Origin: Pseudomonadota bacterium
Lineage (GTDB): Bacteria; Pseudomonadota; Gammaproteobacteria; Burkholderiales; Rhodocyclaceae
Assembly: GCA_018241665.1 (NCBI GenBank)
Contig: JAFEDK010000020.1
Location: forward strand, 1-49,560
DNA: 49,560 nt
Direction of reading: 5' to 3'
The notes below the pieces were generated by a model. That model saw only the letters and a list, made by a program, of their open reading frames with translations. It had not been told where the DNA came from and ran no database searches. This document shows positions 16,538 through 26,990 of the stretch, piece after piece (positions within the stretch are counted from its first letter, which is position 1; the number at the start of each line of letters is the position of its first letter). The position numbers and the translations under genes were made by a program.

Positions 16538-18856
16538 ATGAAGGCTGTGCCCACGTTTCAGTCGGCAAGCTTCAGCGCATCCCAATTCCGGACACGGCTG
16601 AGCATCGCCGTGATCCTGCTGAACCTGATGGTCATCGGCCTGGCCTTCCAATCTCTGTACCAGGGGCTGGAACAGTCGCGGGCACGGGCTATCGTCAATA
16701 CCCGCAACCTGGCGCAGCTCCTCGATCACGACATCGCGGCGATCTTCGACCGCATCGACCTGACGCTCCAGGCGCTGGTAGACGATCTCGACGATGGTCA
16801 GACAGGCAAGCCTGACTCCCGGCGCTACCAGACCATTCTGCAGCAGCACTTCTCACGACAACCTGCCCTGCACAGTCTGCTGATCGTCGATGAGCAGGGC
16901 TCCCTGCTGGCCAGCAACGGGCCATTGAACCGCAAGCCCGGCCTGCTTGGCGACAGGGACTATTTCCTGCGCCACCGGAACTCCCCATCAGCAGGCTTGG
17001 TAATCTCCGCCCCCCTGCAGGGGCGCATTGGCGGTGAATGGATCATTACCCTGAGCCGCCGCATCACCACCCGGGACGGCCGCTTCGCCGGCATAGCCGT
17101 CGCCAGCATCCGTCTGACCCACCTGCGCGAACTCTTCGCCAGCCTCAACCTCGGGCCAGGCGGGGCCGTCACCCTGCGCGATACCGAACTCGGCCTGATC
17201 ACCCGCCATCCGGCCCCGGGCGCCCCTGACGTACGAACCGGCTCGCGGGCCGTCTCCCCCCAGCTCGCCGCAGCGATCCGGGCCGCACCCAAGGAAGGCG
17301 CCTACCTCGCCGTCACCCAGATCGATGGCATCGAGCGGACCAATGCCTATCGGCGCATGGAGCACTACCCCTACTACATCATCGTGGGGCTGGCTGACGA
17401 AGACTATCTGCTCGGCTGGTACCGGGAAGTCACAAAGACCGCGGTGCAGGTCGCTCTCTTTGTGCTTGCCACTCTCGTCATGCTCGGCCTGCTGATCCAT
17501 CTCTGGTCGCTGCGGGAGCGTGACCTGAAACATATCGCCAGCAAGGAACTGGAGCTACGCATCCTGCTCGACACCGCCCCCGACGCGATCGTCATTCTCG
17601 ATGCATCCGGGCACATCAGTCGTGCCAACCAGCGCGCACTCAGCACCTTCGGCTATCGCTACGAAGATCTGATCGGGCGCCCGGTCGGAGAGCTGCTCGC
17701 CTCCGAATGGAGTGAGCTGAACCAGCCGACCCAATCGGTAGCCGACGTGGACCTGATCGCGCTCAGCGCCGCCGGCCGCCGTTTCCCGATCAGCATCAGC
17801 ATGACTCCGATCGAAACCGAGAGGGGCCGCATGGCAACTCTGGTGATCCGGGACAGCAGCGAACGCCGCGAACGGGAGGACGCCCTGCGTCTGGCCTCCC
17901 TTGTCTATCAGGCTGTCGGTGAAGCCATCATGGTCACCGACACCACCAACCGCATCGTCGCCATCAACCCGGCCTTCACCCGCCTGATGGGCTACACGCC
18001 CGAGGAAGCCATCGGCCAGCCGGCAAGCGTCCTGAGCTCAGGACGCCACGATCACGCCTTCTTCCGCACCATGTGGGAGAGCCTGGACGCTACCGGCACC
18101 TGGAAGGGAGAAATCCTGAATCGCCGGCACAACGGGGAAATTGCTGCCGACTGGTTGATGATCAACACCATCTACGACGACAGCGGCCAGGTGCAGTGGC
18201 GGGTCGGCATGTACTCCAGCGTCACCGAACAAAAGCGTGCCGAAGAGCAACTATGGCGCCAGGCCAGCTATGACACGCTGACCGACCTGCCCAACCGGCG
18301 CCTGCTGCTCGACCGCCTGCAGCAGGACATGAACATCGCCGACCGCGCGGAAACGGAAGTTGCGTTGCTGCTGGTCGATCTCGATTACTTCAAGGAGGTC
18401 AATGACACCCTCGGCCACCTGGCCGGTGATCAGTTGCTGATCGAGGTCGCCCAGCGTCTGAAAGCCTGTATCCGCGAAACGGACACCGCTGCCCGCCTCG
18501 GGGGCGACGAATTCGCGGTGATCCTGGGTGGTATCACCGACCGCCTGCACATCGAGCCCATCGCCCAGTCGATCCGCAGCACGCTGGCCGCCCATTACGC
18601 CCTCAAGGAAGGCGATACGCGGATCTCCGCCAGCATCGGGATCGCCCTCTACCCGTCGGACGCCCAGGACACCGAAACCTTGTTCCAGCGGGCGGATCAG
18701 GCCTTGTATCTCGTCAAGGGTGCCGATCGCAACGGTTTCCGCTTTTATACCGGGCCGTCCACGGAAGAACGGCCGGCAGACAGCCCGGCCGTTCAAATGG
18801 AAGCATCCTTGCCGAGCGAAGAGAAGCTCGGTGACGCCTGGGGCCGTAGCGCCTAA
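16538..18856 (+). CDS. Membrane diguanylate cyclase: Cache-PAS-PAS-GGDEF
   Basis: A 772-aa sensor that should make c-di-GMP. The order is TM1 (about 21-41), a periplasmic double-Cache-like sensor (44-295), TM2 (302-324), PAS (about 336-440), a second PAS (about 452-565, ending SSVTEQKRAEE) and GGDEF (about 570-735). The active-site GGDEF is intact at 655-659, and RETD at 646-649, five residues before it, is a product-inhibition I-site. No EAL domain is present. The ribosome site GGAGGAG supports the start. The ligand is unknown. Confidence 0.93.
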   Translation: MKAVPTFQSASFSASQFRTRLSIAVILLNLMVIGLAFQSLYQGLEQSRARAIVNTRNLAQLLDHDIAAIFDRIDLTLQALVDDLDDGQTGKPDSRRYQTILQQHFSRQPALHSLLIVDEQGSLLASNGPLNRKPGLLGDRDYFLRHRNSPSAGLVISAPLQGRIGGEWIITLSRRITTRDGRFAGIAVASIRLTHLRELFASLNLGPGGAVTLRDTELGLITRHPAPGAPDVRTGSRAVSPQLAAAIRAAPKEGAYLAVTQIDGIERTNAYRRMEHYPYYIIVGLADEDYLLGWYREVTKTAVQVALFVLATLVMLGLLIHLWSLRERDLKHIASKELELRILLDTAPDAIVILDASGHISRANQRALSTFGYRYEDLIGRPVGELLASEWSELNQPTQSVADVDLIALSAAGRRFPISISMTPIETERGRMATLVIRDSSERREREDALRLASLVYQAVGEAIMVTDTTNRIVAINPAFTRLMGYTPEEAIGQPASVLSSGRHDHAFFRTMWESLDATGTWKGEILNRRHNGEIAADWLMINTIYDDSGQVQWRVGMYSSVTEQKRAEEQLWRQASYDTLTDLPNRRLLLDRLQQDMNIADRAETEVALLLVDLDYFKEVNDTLGHLAGDQLLIEVAQRLKACIRETDTAARLGGDEFAVILGGITDRLHIEPIAQSIRSTLAAHYALKEGDTRISASIGIALYPSDAQDTETLFQRADQALYLVKGADRNGFRFYTGPSTEERPADSPAVQMEASLPSEEKLGDAWGRSA

Positions 18857-18880
18857 ATTGCCCCAGGCAGGGGAACGCTC

Positions 18881-21505
<2,625 letters not shown>

Positions 21506-21603
21506 CGGCGTGGGGTCTCCGGTTGTCTCAACTGCGACGGTCGGGGAAGGACAGGTATCAAAGCCGCAAATTGTAGCATCCCTCCCTGCCGGGCCCCGCT
21601 GGC

Positions 21604-21609
21604 TATAAT
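21604..21609 (+). promoter_or_regulatory. Possible -10 element of the adenosyltransferase gene
   Basis: A perfect TATAAT sits 40 bp before the start codon in the 143-bp divergent region with alaS. No clear -35 hexamer is spaced correctly, so confidence is limited. Confidence 0.4.
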
Positions 21610-21648
21610 CGGCCTTCCAAAAACACAACTCCTCCAGGAGACAGCACA

Positions 21649-22200
21649 ATGGGCCACCGCCTGTCCAAGATTTACACCCGCACCGGCGACGCCGGCACCA
21701 CCGGCCTCGGCAACGGCAACCGGGTTTCCAAGAACAGCCTGCGCATCCACACCCTCGGCGAAGTGGACGAGGTGAATGCCTCCATCGGCGTACTGCTGTG
21801 CGAAGAACTGCCGGACGACGTGCGCGCACTGCTGATCAACGTGCAGCACGACCTTTTCGACCTGGGCGGCGAGGTGTGCATCCCCGGCATGGAAATGATC
21901 ACCGCCAAACAGGTCCAGTACCTGGAAGACGAGCTGGATCGTTTCAACGATGACCTGGAACCGCTGAAGGATTTCATCCTGCCCGGCGGCACCCGCGCCG
22001 CGGCCCTCGCCCACCAGGCCCGCACTATCTGCCGCCGCGGTGAGCGCATGATCGTCGCGCTGGGCCAGGAAGAGGCAGTGAATGACGCACCGCGCCAGTA
22101 CCTGAACCGCCTGTCCGACCTGCTCTTCGTGCTTGGTCGGGTTCTCAACCGCGCCGGTGGCCGCGGCGACGTGCTGTGGCAGAAGCGCAAGAACGCGTAA
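21649..22200 (+). CDS. Cob(I)alamin adenosyltransferase, PduO type
   Basis: A 183-aa ATP:corrinoid adenosyltransferase that makes coenzyme B12 from cob(I)alamin. The N-terminal ATP loop [17 protein letters not shown] and the RRGERMIV and [13 protein letters not shown] motifs define the PduO family. AGGAGA gives a good ribosome site. No B12-dependent enzyme gene lies nearby, so the client enzyme cannot be read from context. Confidence 0.94.
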   Translation: MGHRLSKIYTRTGDAGTTGLGNGNRVSKNSLRIHTLGEVDEVNASIGVLLCEELPDDVRALLINVQHDLFDLGGEVCIPGMEMITAKQVQYLEDELDRFNDDLEPLKDFILPGGTRAAALAHQARTICRRGERMIVALGQEEAVNDAPRQYLNRLSDLLFVLGRVLNRAGGRGDVLWQKRKNA

Positions 22201-22204
22201 ATTG

Positions 22205-22233
22205 AAAAAGGCTGCGGATCACGCAGCCTTTTT
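22205..22233 (+). terminator. Bidirectional terminator after the adenosyltransferase gene
   Basis: A 12-bp perfect stem (22205-22216 with 22222-22233) with A5 and T5 ends and a 5-nt loop, 4 bp after the stop codon. By symmetry it may also terminate minus-strand transcripts. Confidence 0.9.
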
Positions 22234-22255
22234 CTAATGGAGGCGAAGAACACCT

Positions 22256-22287
22256 CCCGTGAGGGCAAATGCATTCGCCCCCACGGG
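22256..22287 (+). repeat. Palindromic intergenic repeat, copy 2 (extended)
   Basis: GGGCAAATGCATTCGCCC (22263-22280) is flanked by CCCGTG and CACGGG, so the whole 32 bp is a long imperfect dyad able to fold as a hairpin. It lies between the adenosyltransferase terminator and the end of murI. Confidence 0.65.
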
Positions 22288-22327
22288 ACACTCGGTCTTC
22301 CCCAGGGAAAGGCCCCTCACTGTTCGT

Positions 22328-23137
22328 TTACCAGTCCACCTTCTGCACCTGCCCCAGTGAACGTCCCAGGAAGCGCTCGCCAATGGTCTGGAAGCGCAGC
22401 GGGATGTCGGTGACGGTATAGCGGTAAGTGGACAGGCTGTCGCCCGGATTGGCGATGCCCATCTCGTTCAGCGTAGACGCCGCCTGCTCGGCCACGGTGA
22501 TGGCCGAATCGACCAAGCGCACATCAGGCCCGACGACATCCTGCAGCAAGGGCTTGATCAGCGGGTAATGGGTACAGCCGAGGACCAGCGTATCCACGTT
22601 CTCGGCCAGCACCGGCTTGAGGTACTCCTGGGCCGTCAGGCGCGTCACCTCATGATCAAGCCACCCCTCCTCGACCAGCGGCACGAAGAGCGGGCAGGCC
22701 TGGGAATACACGCGCACACTGGGGTCGATGGCATGCATGCGGCGCGCGTAGGCATTGCTATTCACAGTGGTCGGCGTACCGATCACGCCGATCGCCCGCG
22801 AGCGGGATTCGGCCACCGCAGCCCGCGCACCGGCGTCGATCACATCGAGCACCGGAATGCCGCCGGCCTTCTGCTTGACCACCTGAGCCGCCACCGCCGC
22901 CATCGTGTTGCACGCGATGATCAGCATCTTGACGCCCTGCTCGAGCAGGTAATCGGTGATCTGGCCGGTGAAGTGCTCGATGGTCGCCACCGACTTCACG
23001 CCATAGGGAACGCGAGCCGTATCGCCGAAATAGACGATGTTCTCGAGGGGCAGGCGCTCCATCAGCGCACGCACGACGGTTAGACCACCCACGCCGGAAT
23101 CGAAGACTCCGATGGGCAGCTTGCCAGGATCAGACAT
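22328..23137 (-). CDS. murI: Glutamate racemase
   Basis: MurI makes D-glutamate for peptidoglycan. The 269-aa protein has the two catalytic cysteines C76 (IIACNTMA) and C188 (LGCTHYPL), the N-terminal IGVFDSGVGGLTV motif and the YFGDTARVPYG motif. Length and start are normal. It is apparently a single-gene unit; 69 bp separate it from the next gene upstream on the same strand. Confidence 0.96.
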   Translation of the reverse strand: MSDPGKLPIGVFDSGVGGLTVVRALMERLPLENIVYFGDTARVPYGVKSVATIEHFTGQITDYLLEQGVKMLIIACNTMAAVAAQVVKQKAGGIPVLDVIDAGARAAVAESRSRAIGVIGTPTTVNSNAYARRMHAIDPSVRVYSQACPLFVPLVEEGWLDHEVTRLTAQEYLKPVLAENVDTLVLGCTHYPLIKPLLQDVVGPDVRLVDSAITVAEQAASTLNEMGIANPGDSLSTYRYTVTDIPLRFQTIGERFLGRSLGQVQKVDW

Positions 23138-23206
23138 GGAAATGCAGCGGAAAGAGAAGGAGCGATTCTACGCCAGCCAGCCCCCCCGTGAAGAGAGGCC
23201 GACAAC

Positions 23207-23983
23207 TCAGTTCTTGAGACGCTCGATCATCTCCAGCTCTTCTTCAGGCGTGAAGGCGAACTTGTAGATCGATTTCTCATCGGGCAGCTCACGCCAGCGT
23301 CCGCCGATTTCCTGCATGCGCCGCTCGATGCGCTCGCAAGATATATGCATCAGCAGGGCCGGTGCCTTGACCCTCTCGCACATACGCTCCTCGCCCAGCT
23401 GGCGGAACTCCAGCATCTTCTCGTAGAAATCCCGATGCCTCGGATTGATCTCGATGAGGATGTCCGTGCAGCCCTTGACGCGGGCCGAATAGATGTAAAG
23501 CAGGTTGAACAGGGATGCGATGAGGCGCTTGGAGCGGGCCGAAGGGTCGATGGCGAAACGCCCGAACTCGCAGAGCTTGCGCCCCTGCGAGCGCAGGCGC
23601 GCGGCCTCGGCGCCATAGGTGCTGTCGAGCGCCAGCCCGGCGGGGGAATCCACATTGACCGTGAGGGTCGCATAGACGCGGCCGAACAACTCGGCATTCA
23701 TCGTCAGCTGATTCGGCTCGTCCATCGAACCCAGCTGGCCATAGCCACGCCAGGCGTAGCGCTTCTGGATCAACAATTCCGTCTCGCGACGACGCTCGCC
23801 GTCACGCATGAGCATCTTGATGCGGAACTTGTCCGGCCGATGGCTGGGCGCATCGACCTTCGGATCGTCTTCAGCGATGCACAAGGGGTCGAAGCGCCAC
23901 GACTCCATGGCAGTCACTTCCGCCAGGGTTTGCGGAGCCGGCGTCACTTGCTCAGGAAGTTTGGGCTGTTTTCGGAACATCAT
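23207..23983 (-). CDS. FeeM-like N-acyl amino acid synthase / GNAT-fold acyltransferase
   Basis: A 258-aa protein that resembles the FeeM/autoinducer-synthase branch of the GNAT superfamily. Recognisable features are CEFGRFAIDPSARSKRLI, where the GNAT acyl-binding strand should be, then LFNLLYIYSARVKGCTDILI, and the INPRHRDFYEKMLEF motif near residue 190, followed by ERVKAPALLMHI. FeeM joins acyl-ACP to tyrosine; the substrate here is unknown. The start is one of two adjacent ATGs (23983 or 23980), 8 bp after queG, with no ribosome site, so it probably depends on coupling to queG. Confidence 0.72.
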   Translation of the reverse strand: MMFRKQPKLPEQVTPAPQTLAEVTAMESWRFDPLCIAEDDPKVDAPSHRPDKFRIKMLMRDGERRRETELLIQKRYAWRGYGQLGSMDEPNQLTMNAELFGRVYATLTVNVDSPAGLALDSTYGAEAARLRSQGRKLCEFGRFAIDPSARSKRLIASLFNLLYIYSARVKGCTDILIEINPRHRDFYEKMLEFRQLGEERMCERVKAPALLMHISCERIERRMQEIGGRWRELPDEKSIYKFAFTPEEELEMIERLKN

Positions 23984-23991
23984 CACTAAGA

Positions 23992-25098
23992 CTATATCGC
24001 GGCATCCGCAGGCAATGTATCGTGCTGTTGCAAGGCCCACATGATATGTTCCGCCAGCAACGGCGATGCCCCTGTCAGGCGGGCCTGCAGAGCCTGCCGG
24101 ACTTCGACGCCGCGGGGCGCATTGCCCAGTGCCACAGCCAGGTTTCGCGACCAACGCTCATAACCTATACGGTATATCGGACTGCCAGCCATACGTTCGA
24201 GAAAATCCCTTTCTGTCCAATGGAATAACTCTACCAGCTTTGCATGATCAAGCCCATGCCGGGGCGCAAATTCCCCTTCCGCCGAGGGCTTTGCAAAGCG
24301 ATTCCATGGGCATGCAAGCTGGCAGTCGTCACAGCCATATATACGGTTTCCAATTGCCTTGCGAAATTCCAACGGAATTTCTTCTTTCAGCTCGATGGTG
24401 AGATAGGAAATACACCGCCGGGCGTCTACCTGATAAGGCGCCACTATCGCACGGGTCGGGCACAGATCGATGCACGCTGAACAACTGCCGCAATGCGGCT
24501 TGACAGCCTTGTCCACCGGCAGCGGCAGATCGGTGTAGATCTCGCCCAGGAAAAAGAACGACCCAGCTCGCCGGGACAACAGCAAACTGTGCTTGCCACG
24601 CCAGCCCAGCCCAGCCTTATCGGCCAGTGCGACTTCCATCACCGGCGCGGAATCCACGAATACCCGGTATCCGTGAGGCGCTTCTTCGGCAATCTGATCC
24701 GCCAGCTTCTGCAGGCGCGCGCGCAAGACCTTGTGGTAATCCCGCCCAAGCGCATAGCGCGACACATAGGCCCGGGACGAATCTGCCAGCACTTCAACGG
24801 CCGGCTCAGCCTCCGGCCAGTAGGACATATGAACCGAAATGACCCGTTGCGTTCCCGGCACCAGTTCAGCGGGACGGAAACGCTTGGTCCCATGTTTGTA
24901 CATATAATCCATCTGTCCGTGGCAACCGGCCGCGAGCCAGCTTTCCAGGCCTGACCCGGCATGTTCCAGGTCAAGATCCGCAATACCCGCTTCTTCGAAA
25001 CCCAGGGCCCGTGCCCAACCCTTGATCCGTCCCGCCAGGGATGTCAGATCGCCTTGTTCAGCAGAAGGATCATCGTGTCTCACGCTCATCCCAATCAT
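23992..25098 (-). CDS. queG: Epoxyqueuosine reductase QueG
   Basis: QueG is the cobalamin-dependent Fe-S enzyme that reduces epoxyqueuosine to queuosine in tRNA. In the 368-aa protein the first 4Fe-4S cluster motif is CGSCSACIDLC (C203-C213) and the second CDDCQLAC (C256-C263), with C229 between them; the catalytic aspartate lies in FVDSAPVMEVALADKAG. A HEAT-like C-terminus follows. The start at 25098 has GAGGG at 7 nt; 25089 is an alternative. Its 5' end overlaps that of divergent tsaE. It shares a need for B12 with the adenosyltransferase only in a loose sense, since QueG uses cobalamin itself. Confidence 0.95.
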   Translation of the reverse strand: MIGMSVRHDDPSAEQGDLTSLAGRIKGWARALGFEEAGIADLDLEHAGSGLESWLAAGCHGQMDYMYKHGTKRFRPAELVPGTQRVISVHMSYWPEAEPAVEVLADSSRAYVSRYALGRDYHKVLRARLQKLADQIAEEAPHGYRVFVDSAPVMEVALADKAGLGWRGKHSLLLSRRAGSFFFLGEIYTDLPLPVDKAVKPHCGSCSACIDLCPTRAIVAPYQVDARRCISYLTIELKEEIPLEFRKAIGNRIYGCDDCQLACPWNRFAKPSAEGEFAPRHGLDHAKLVELFHWTERDFLERMAGSPIYRIGYERWSRNLAVALGNAPRGVEVRQALQARLTGASPLLAEHIMWALQQHDTLPADAAI

Positions 25099-25581
25099 GA
25101 TAGCGCCCTCGAAGGGAGCCTGTACCTCGCCGATGAAAACGCCACGCTCGCTGCCGGCGAGCGGCTGGCGAACGCGCTCCCCGGTCGCCTGACGATCTTC
25201 CTGTGCGGCGATCTGGGGGCAGGCAAAACCACGCTCACTCGTGGCCTGCTACGCGGCCTCGGCTTCACCGGAAAGGTGAAGAGCCCAACATATACCTTGG
25301 TCGAACCGTATAAAGATTCTAGAATTGTCGTATATCACTTTGATTTTTATCGCTTCACCCACGCAGAAGAATTTCTCGAGGCAGGACTGGAAGAATACTT
25401 CGAAGGCGACGGCATTCGTATTGTGGAGTGGCCTGATCGCGCGCACCCCTATCTTCCGGCAGCAGATCTCGAAATTCTCCTGCAAGTATCCGCCGATGGC
25501 GGCCGCAAGCTGGAACTGCGGCCGTTGAGCGGAGAAGGTCACACATGCCTGGAACGTTTCGCCACATCACGAACCCATTGA
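25075..25581 (+). CDS. tsaE: tRNA threonylcarbamoyladenosine biosynthesis protein TsaE
   Basis: TsaE is the ATPase that supports t6A formation with TsaB and TsaD. The 168-aa protein has Walker A GDLGAGKTT at 45-53, then GKVKSPTYTLVEPY and the VYHFDFYRF and IVEWPDRA motifs. No ATG is available: the GTG at 25075 with AAGGA 5 nt upstream gives a normal N-terminus. This start lies inside the 5' end of divergent queG. Its 3' end overlaps amiC by 37 bp, the common tsaE-amiC order. Confidence 0.93.
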   Translation: MSHAHPNHDSALEGSLYLADENATLAAGERLANALPGRLTIFLCGDLGAGKTTLTRGLLRGLGFTGKVKSPTYTLVEPYKDSRIVVYHFDFYRFTHAEEFLEAGLEEYFEGDGIRIVEWPDRAHPYLPAADLEILLQVSADGGRKLELRPLSGEGHTCLERFATSRTH

Positions 25582-26966
25582 ATCCCCTGCGCGTCGACGC
25601 GGCCATGCGTCGGCGCTTCATCGGCTCGGCCGGCGCCAGCCTGCTCCTGCTGGTCAGCCCACTGGGCCGGGCCGCCCAGAGCAGCGTCCTGGCGGTGCGG
25701 GTCTGGCCGGCCAAGGACTACACCCGCATCACACTGGAAAGCCGGGACAACCTCAACTTCACCCATCAGCTGGTGCACAAGCCGGAACGGCTGGTTGTCG
25801 ATCTGGAAGGCGTCGAACTCAACGAAGTGCTCCAGTCCCTGCCCACCAAGATCACCGGCCAGGACCCGTACATCCAGCTGATCCGCGCCGGACGCAACCG
25901 CCCGGGCGTCGTCCGGCTGGTCATCGAACTGAAGGCCGAGATCAGCCCGCAGGTATTCACCCTCAAGCCCGTCGGCGAATACGGCCACCGCCTGGTCCTC
26001 GACCTCTATCCGACCGAGCCGGTGGATCCGCTGCTGGCCTTGCTCGAGAAGATCACGCCCGAGGAAGCGGTGGTCGGCGGTGCCCAGCCGCTCCAGCGGC
26101 CGGAAAAGCCGGAGGAGCCGCGCAAGGCCGTCGAGGTCGCGCGCAAGCCTGAGCAACCACCGAAACGGGAAGCGGCAAGCCCCGAGCCGCCACCGCAGCA
26201 GGCCGCGCGCCCTGCCGCCAGGCCCACCGAAGAGGACGCGGGCATCAGCCGTCTGATCACGATCACCATCGACCCCGGCCACGGCGGCGAGGATCCGGGT
26301 GCTGTCGGCGCGGCCGGCAGCTACGAAAAGCACGTGACCCTGTCGGTAGGCAAACGCCTGAAAGCCAAGATCGACGCCGAACCCAACATGCGGGCGATGC
26401 TCACCCGCGATGCGGACTACTTCGTGCCGCTGCAGCAGCGCGTCGCCAAGGCCCGCCGGGTGCAGGCCGACCTCTTCGTATCAATCCACGCTGACGCCTT
26501 CATCAGCCCGACCGCCCGCGGCAGCTCGGTTTTCGTACTGTCCGAAAAGGGGGCATCGAGCACCGCCGCACGCTGGCTGGCCCAGAAGGAAAACGCAGCG
26601 GACCTGATCGGCGGGGTCAACATCGGCGTGAAGGACGACCATCTCGCCCGCACGCTGCTCGACCTGTCACAGACCGCCGCTCTCAACGACAGCCTGAAGG
26701 TCGGCAAGGCCGTGCTGGGAGAACTGGGCGGCATCAACCGCCTGCACAAGGGCGAAGTCGAGCAGGCAAGCTTTGCCGTGCTGAAAGCACCGGACATCCC
26801 GTCCATCCTGGTGGAAACCGCCTTCATCTCCAACCCGGACGAAGAGGCCAAGCTAAACGACGAGGCCTACCAGGACCGCATGGCTGAGGCCATCCTGCGA
26901 GGCCTGCGCCGCTATTTCGCGAAGAATCCGCCGATGGCCAAATCCAAACTGGCCCGCCTCGATTGA
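25545..26966 (+). CDS. amiC: N-acetylmuramoyl-L-alanine amidase (AmiC type)
   Basis: A 473-aa periplasmic zinc amidase that splits septal peptidoglycan at division. A twin-arginine signal is visible (RRRFIG at 22-27 followed by a hydrophobic core), then an AMIN domain (about 48-155) for septal targeting, a proline-rich linker (175-230) and Amidase_3 (about 236-462). Zinc ligands are H246, E261 and H315; the catalytic glutamate is E424 in LVETAFISN. The start at 25545 has GGAGAAGG at 6 nt and overlaps tsaE; an ATG at 25605 directly before RRRF is the alternative. Confidence 0.94.
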   Translation: MPGTFRHITNPLNPLRVDAAMRRRFIGSAGASLLLLVSPLGRAAQSSVLAVRVWPAKDYTRITLESRDNLNFTHQLVHKPERLVVDLEGVELNEVLQSLPTKITGQDPYIQLIRAGRNRPGVVRLVIELKAEISPQVFTLKPVGEYGHRLVLDLYPTEPVDPLLALLEKITPEEAVVGGAQPLQRPEKPEEPRKAVEVARKPEQPPKREAASPEPPPQQAARPAARPTEEDAGISRLITITIDPGHGGEDPGAVGAAGSYEKHVTLSVGKRLKAKIDAEPNMRAMLTRDADYFVPLQQRVAKARRVQADLFVSIHADAFISPTARGSSVFVLSEKGASSTAARWLAQKENAADLIGGVNIGVKDDHLARTLLDLSQTAALNDSLKVGKAVLGELGGINRLHKGEVEQASFAVLKAPDIPSILVETAFISNPDEEAKLNDEAYQDRMAEAILRGLRRYFAKNPPMAKSKLARLD

Positions 26967-26990
26967 ATGGGCGGGCCTTGGTGAGCGAGG

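Noticed and set aside
14963-16849. Minus-strand open frame of 628 codons opposite the phosphomannomutase
   Set aside because: It is an antisense shadow without domains that crosses gene borders.
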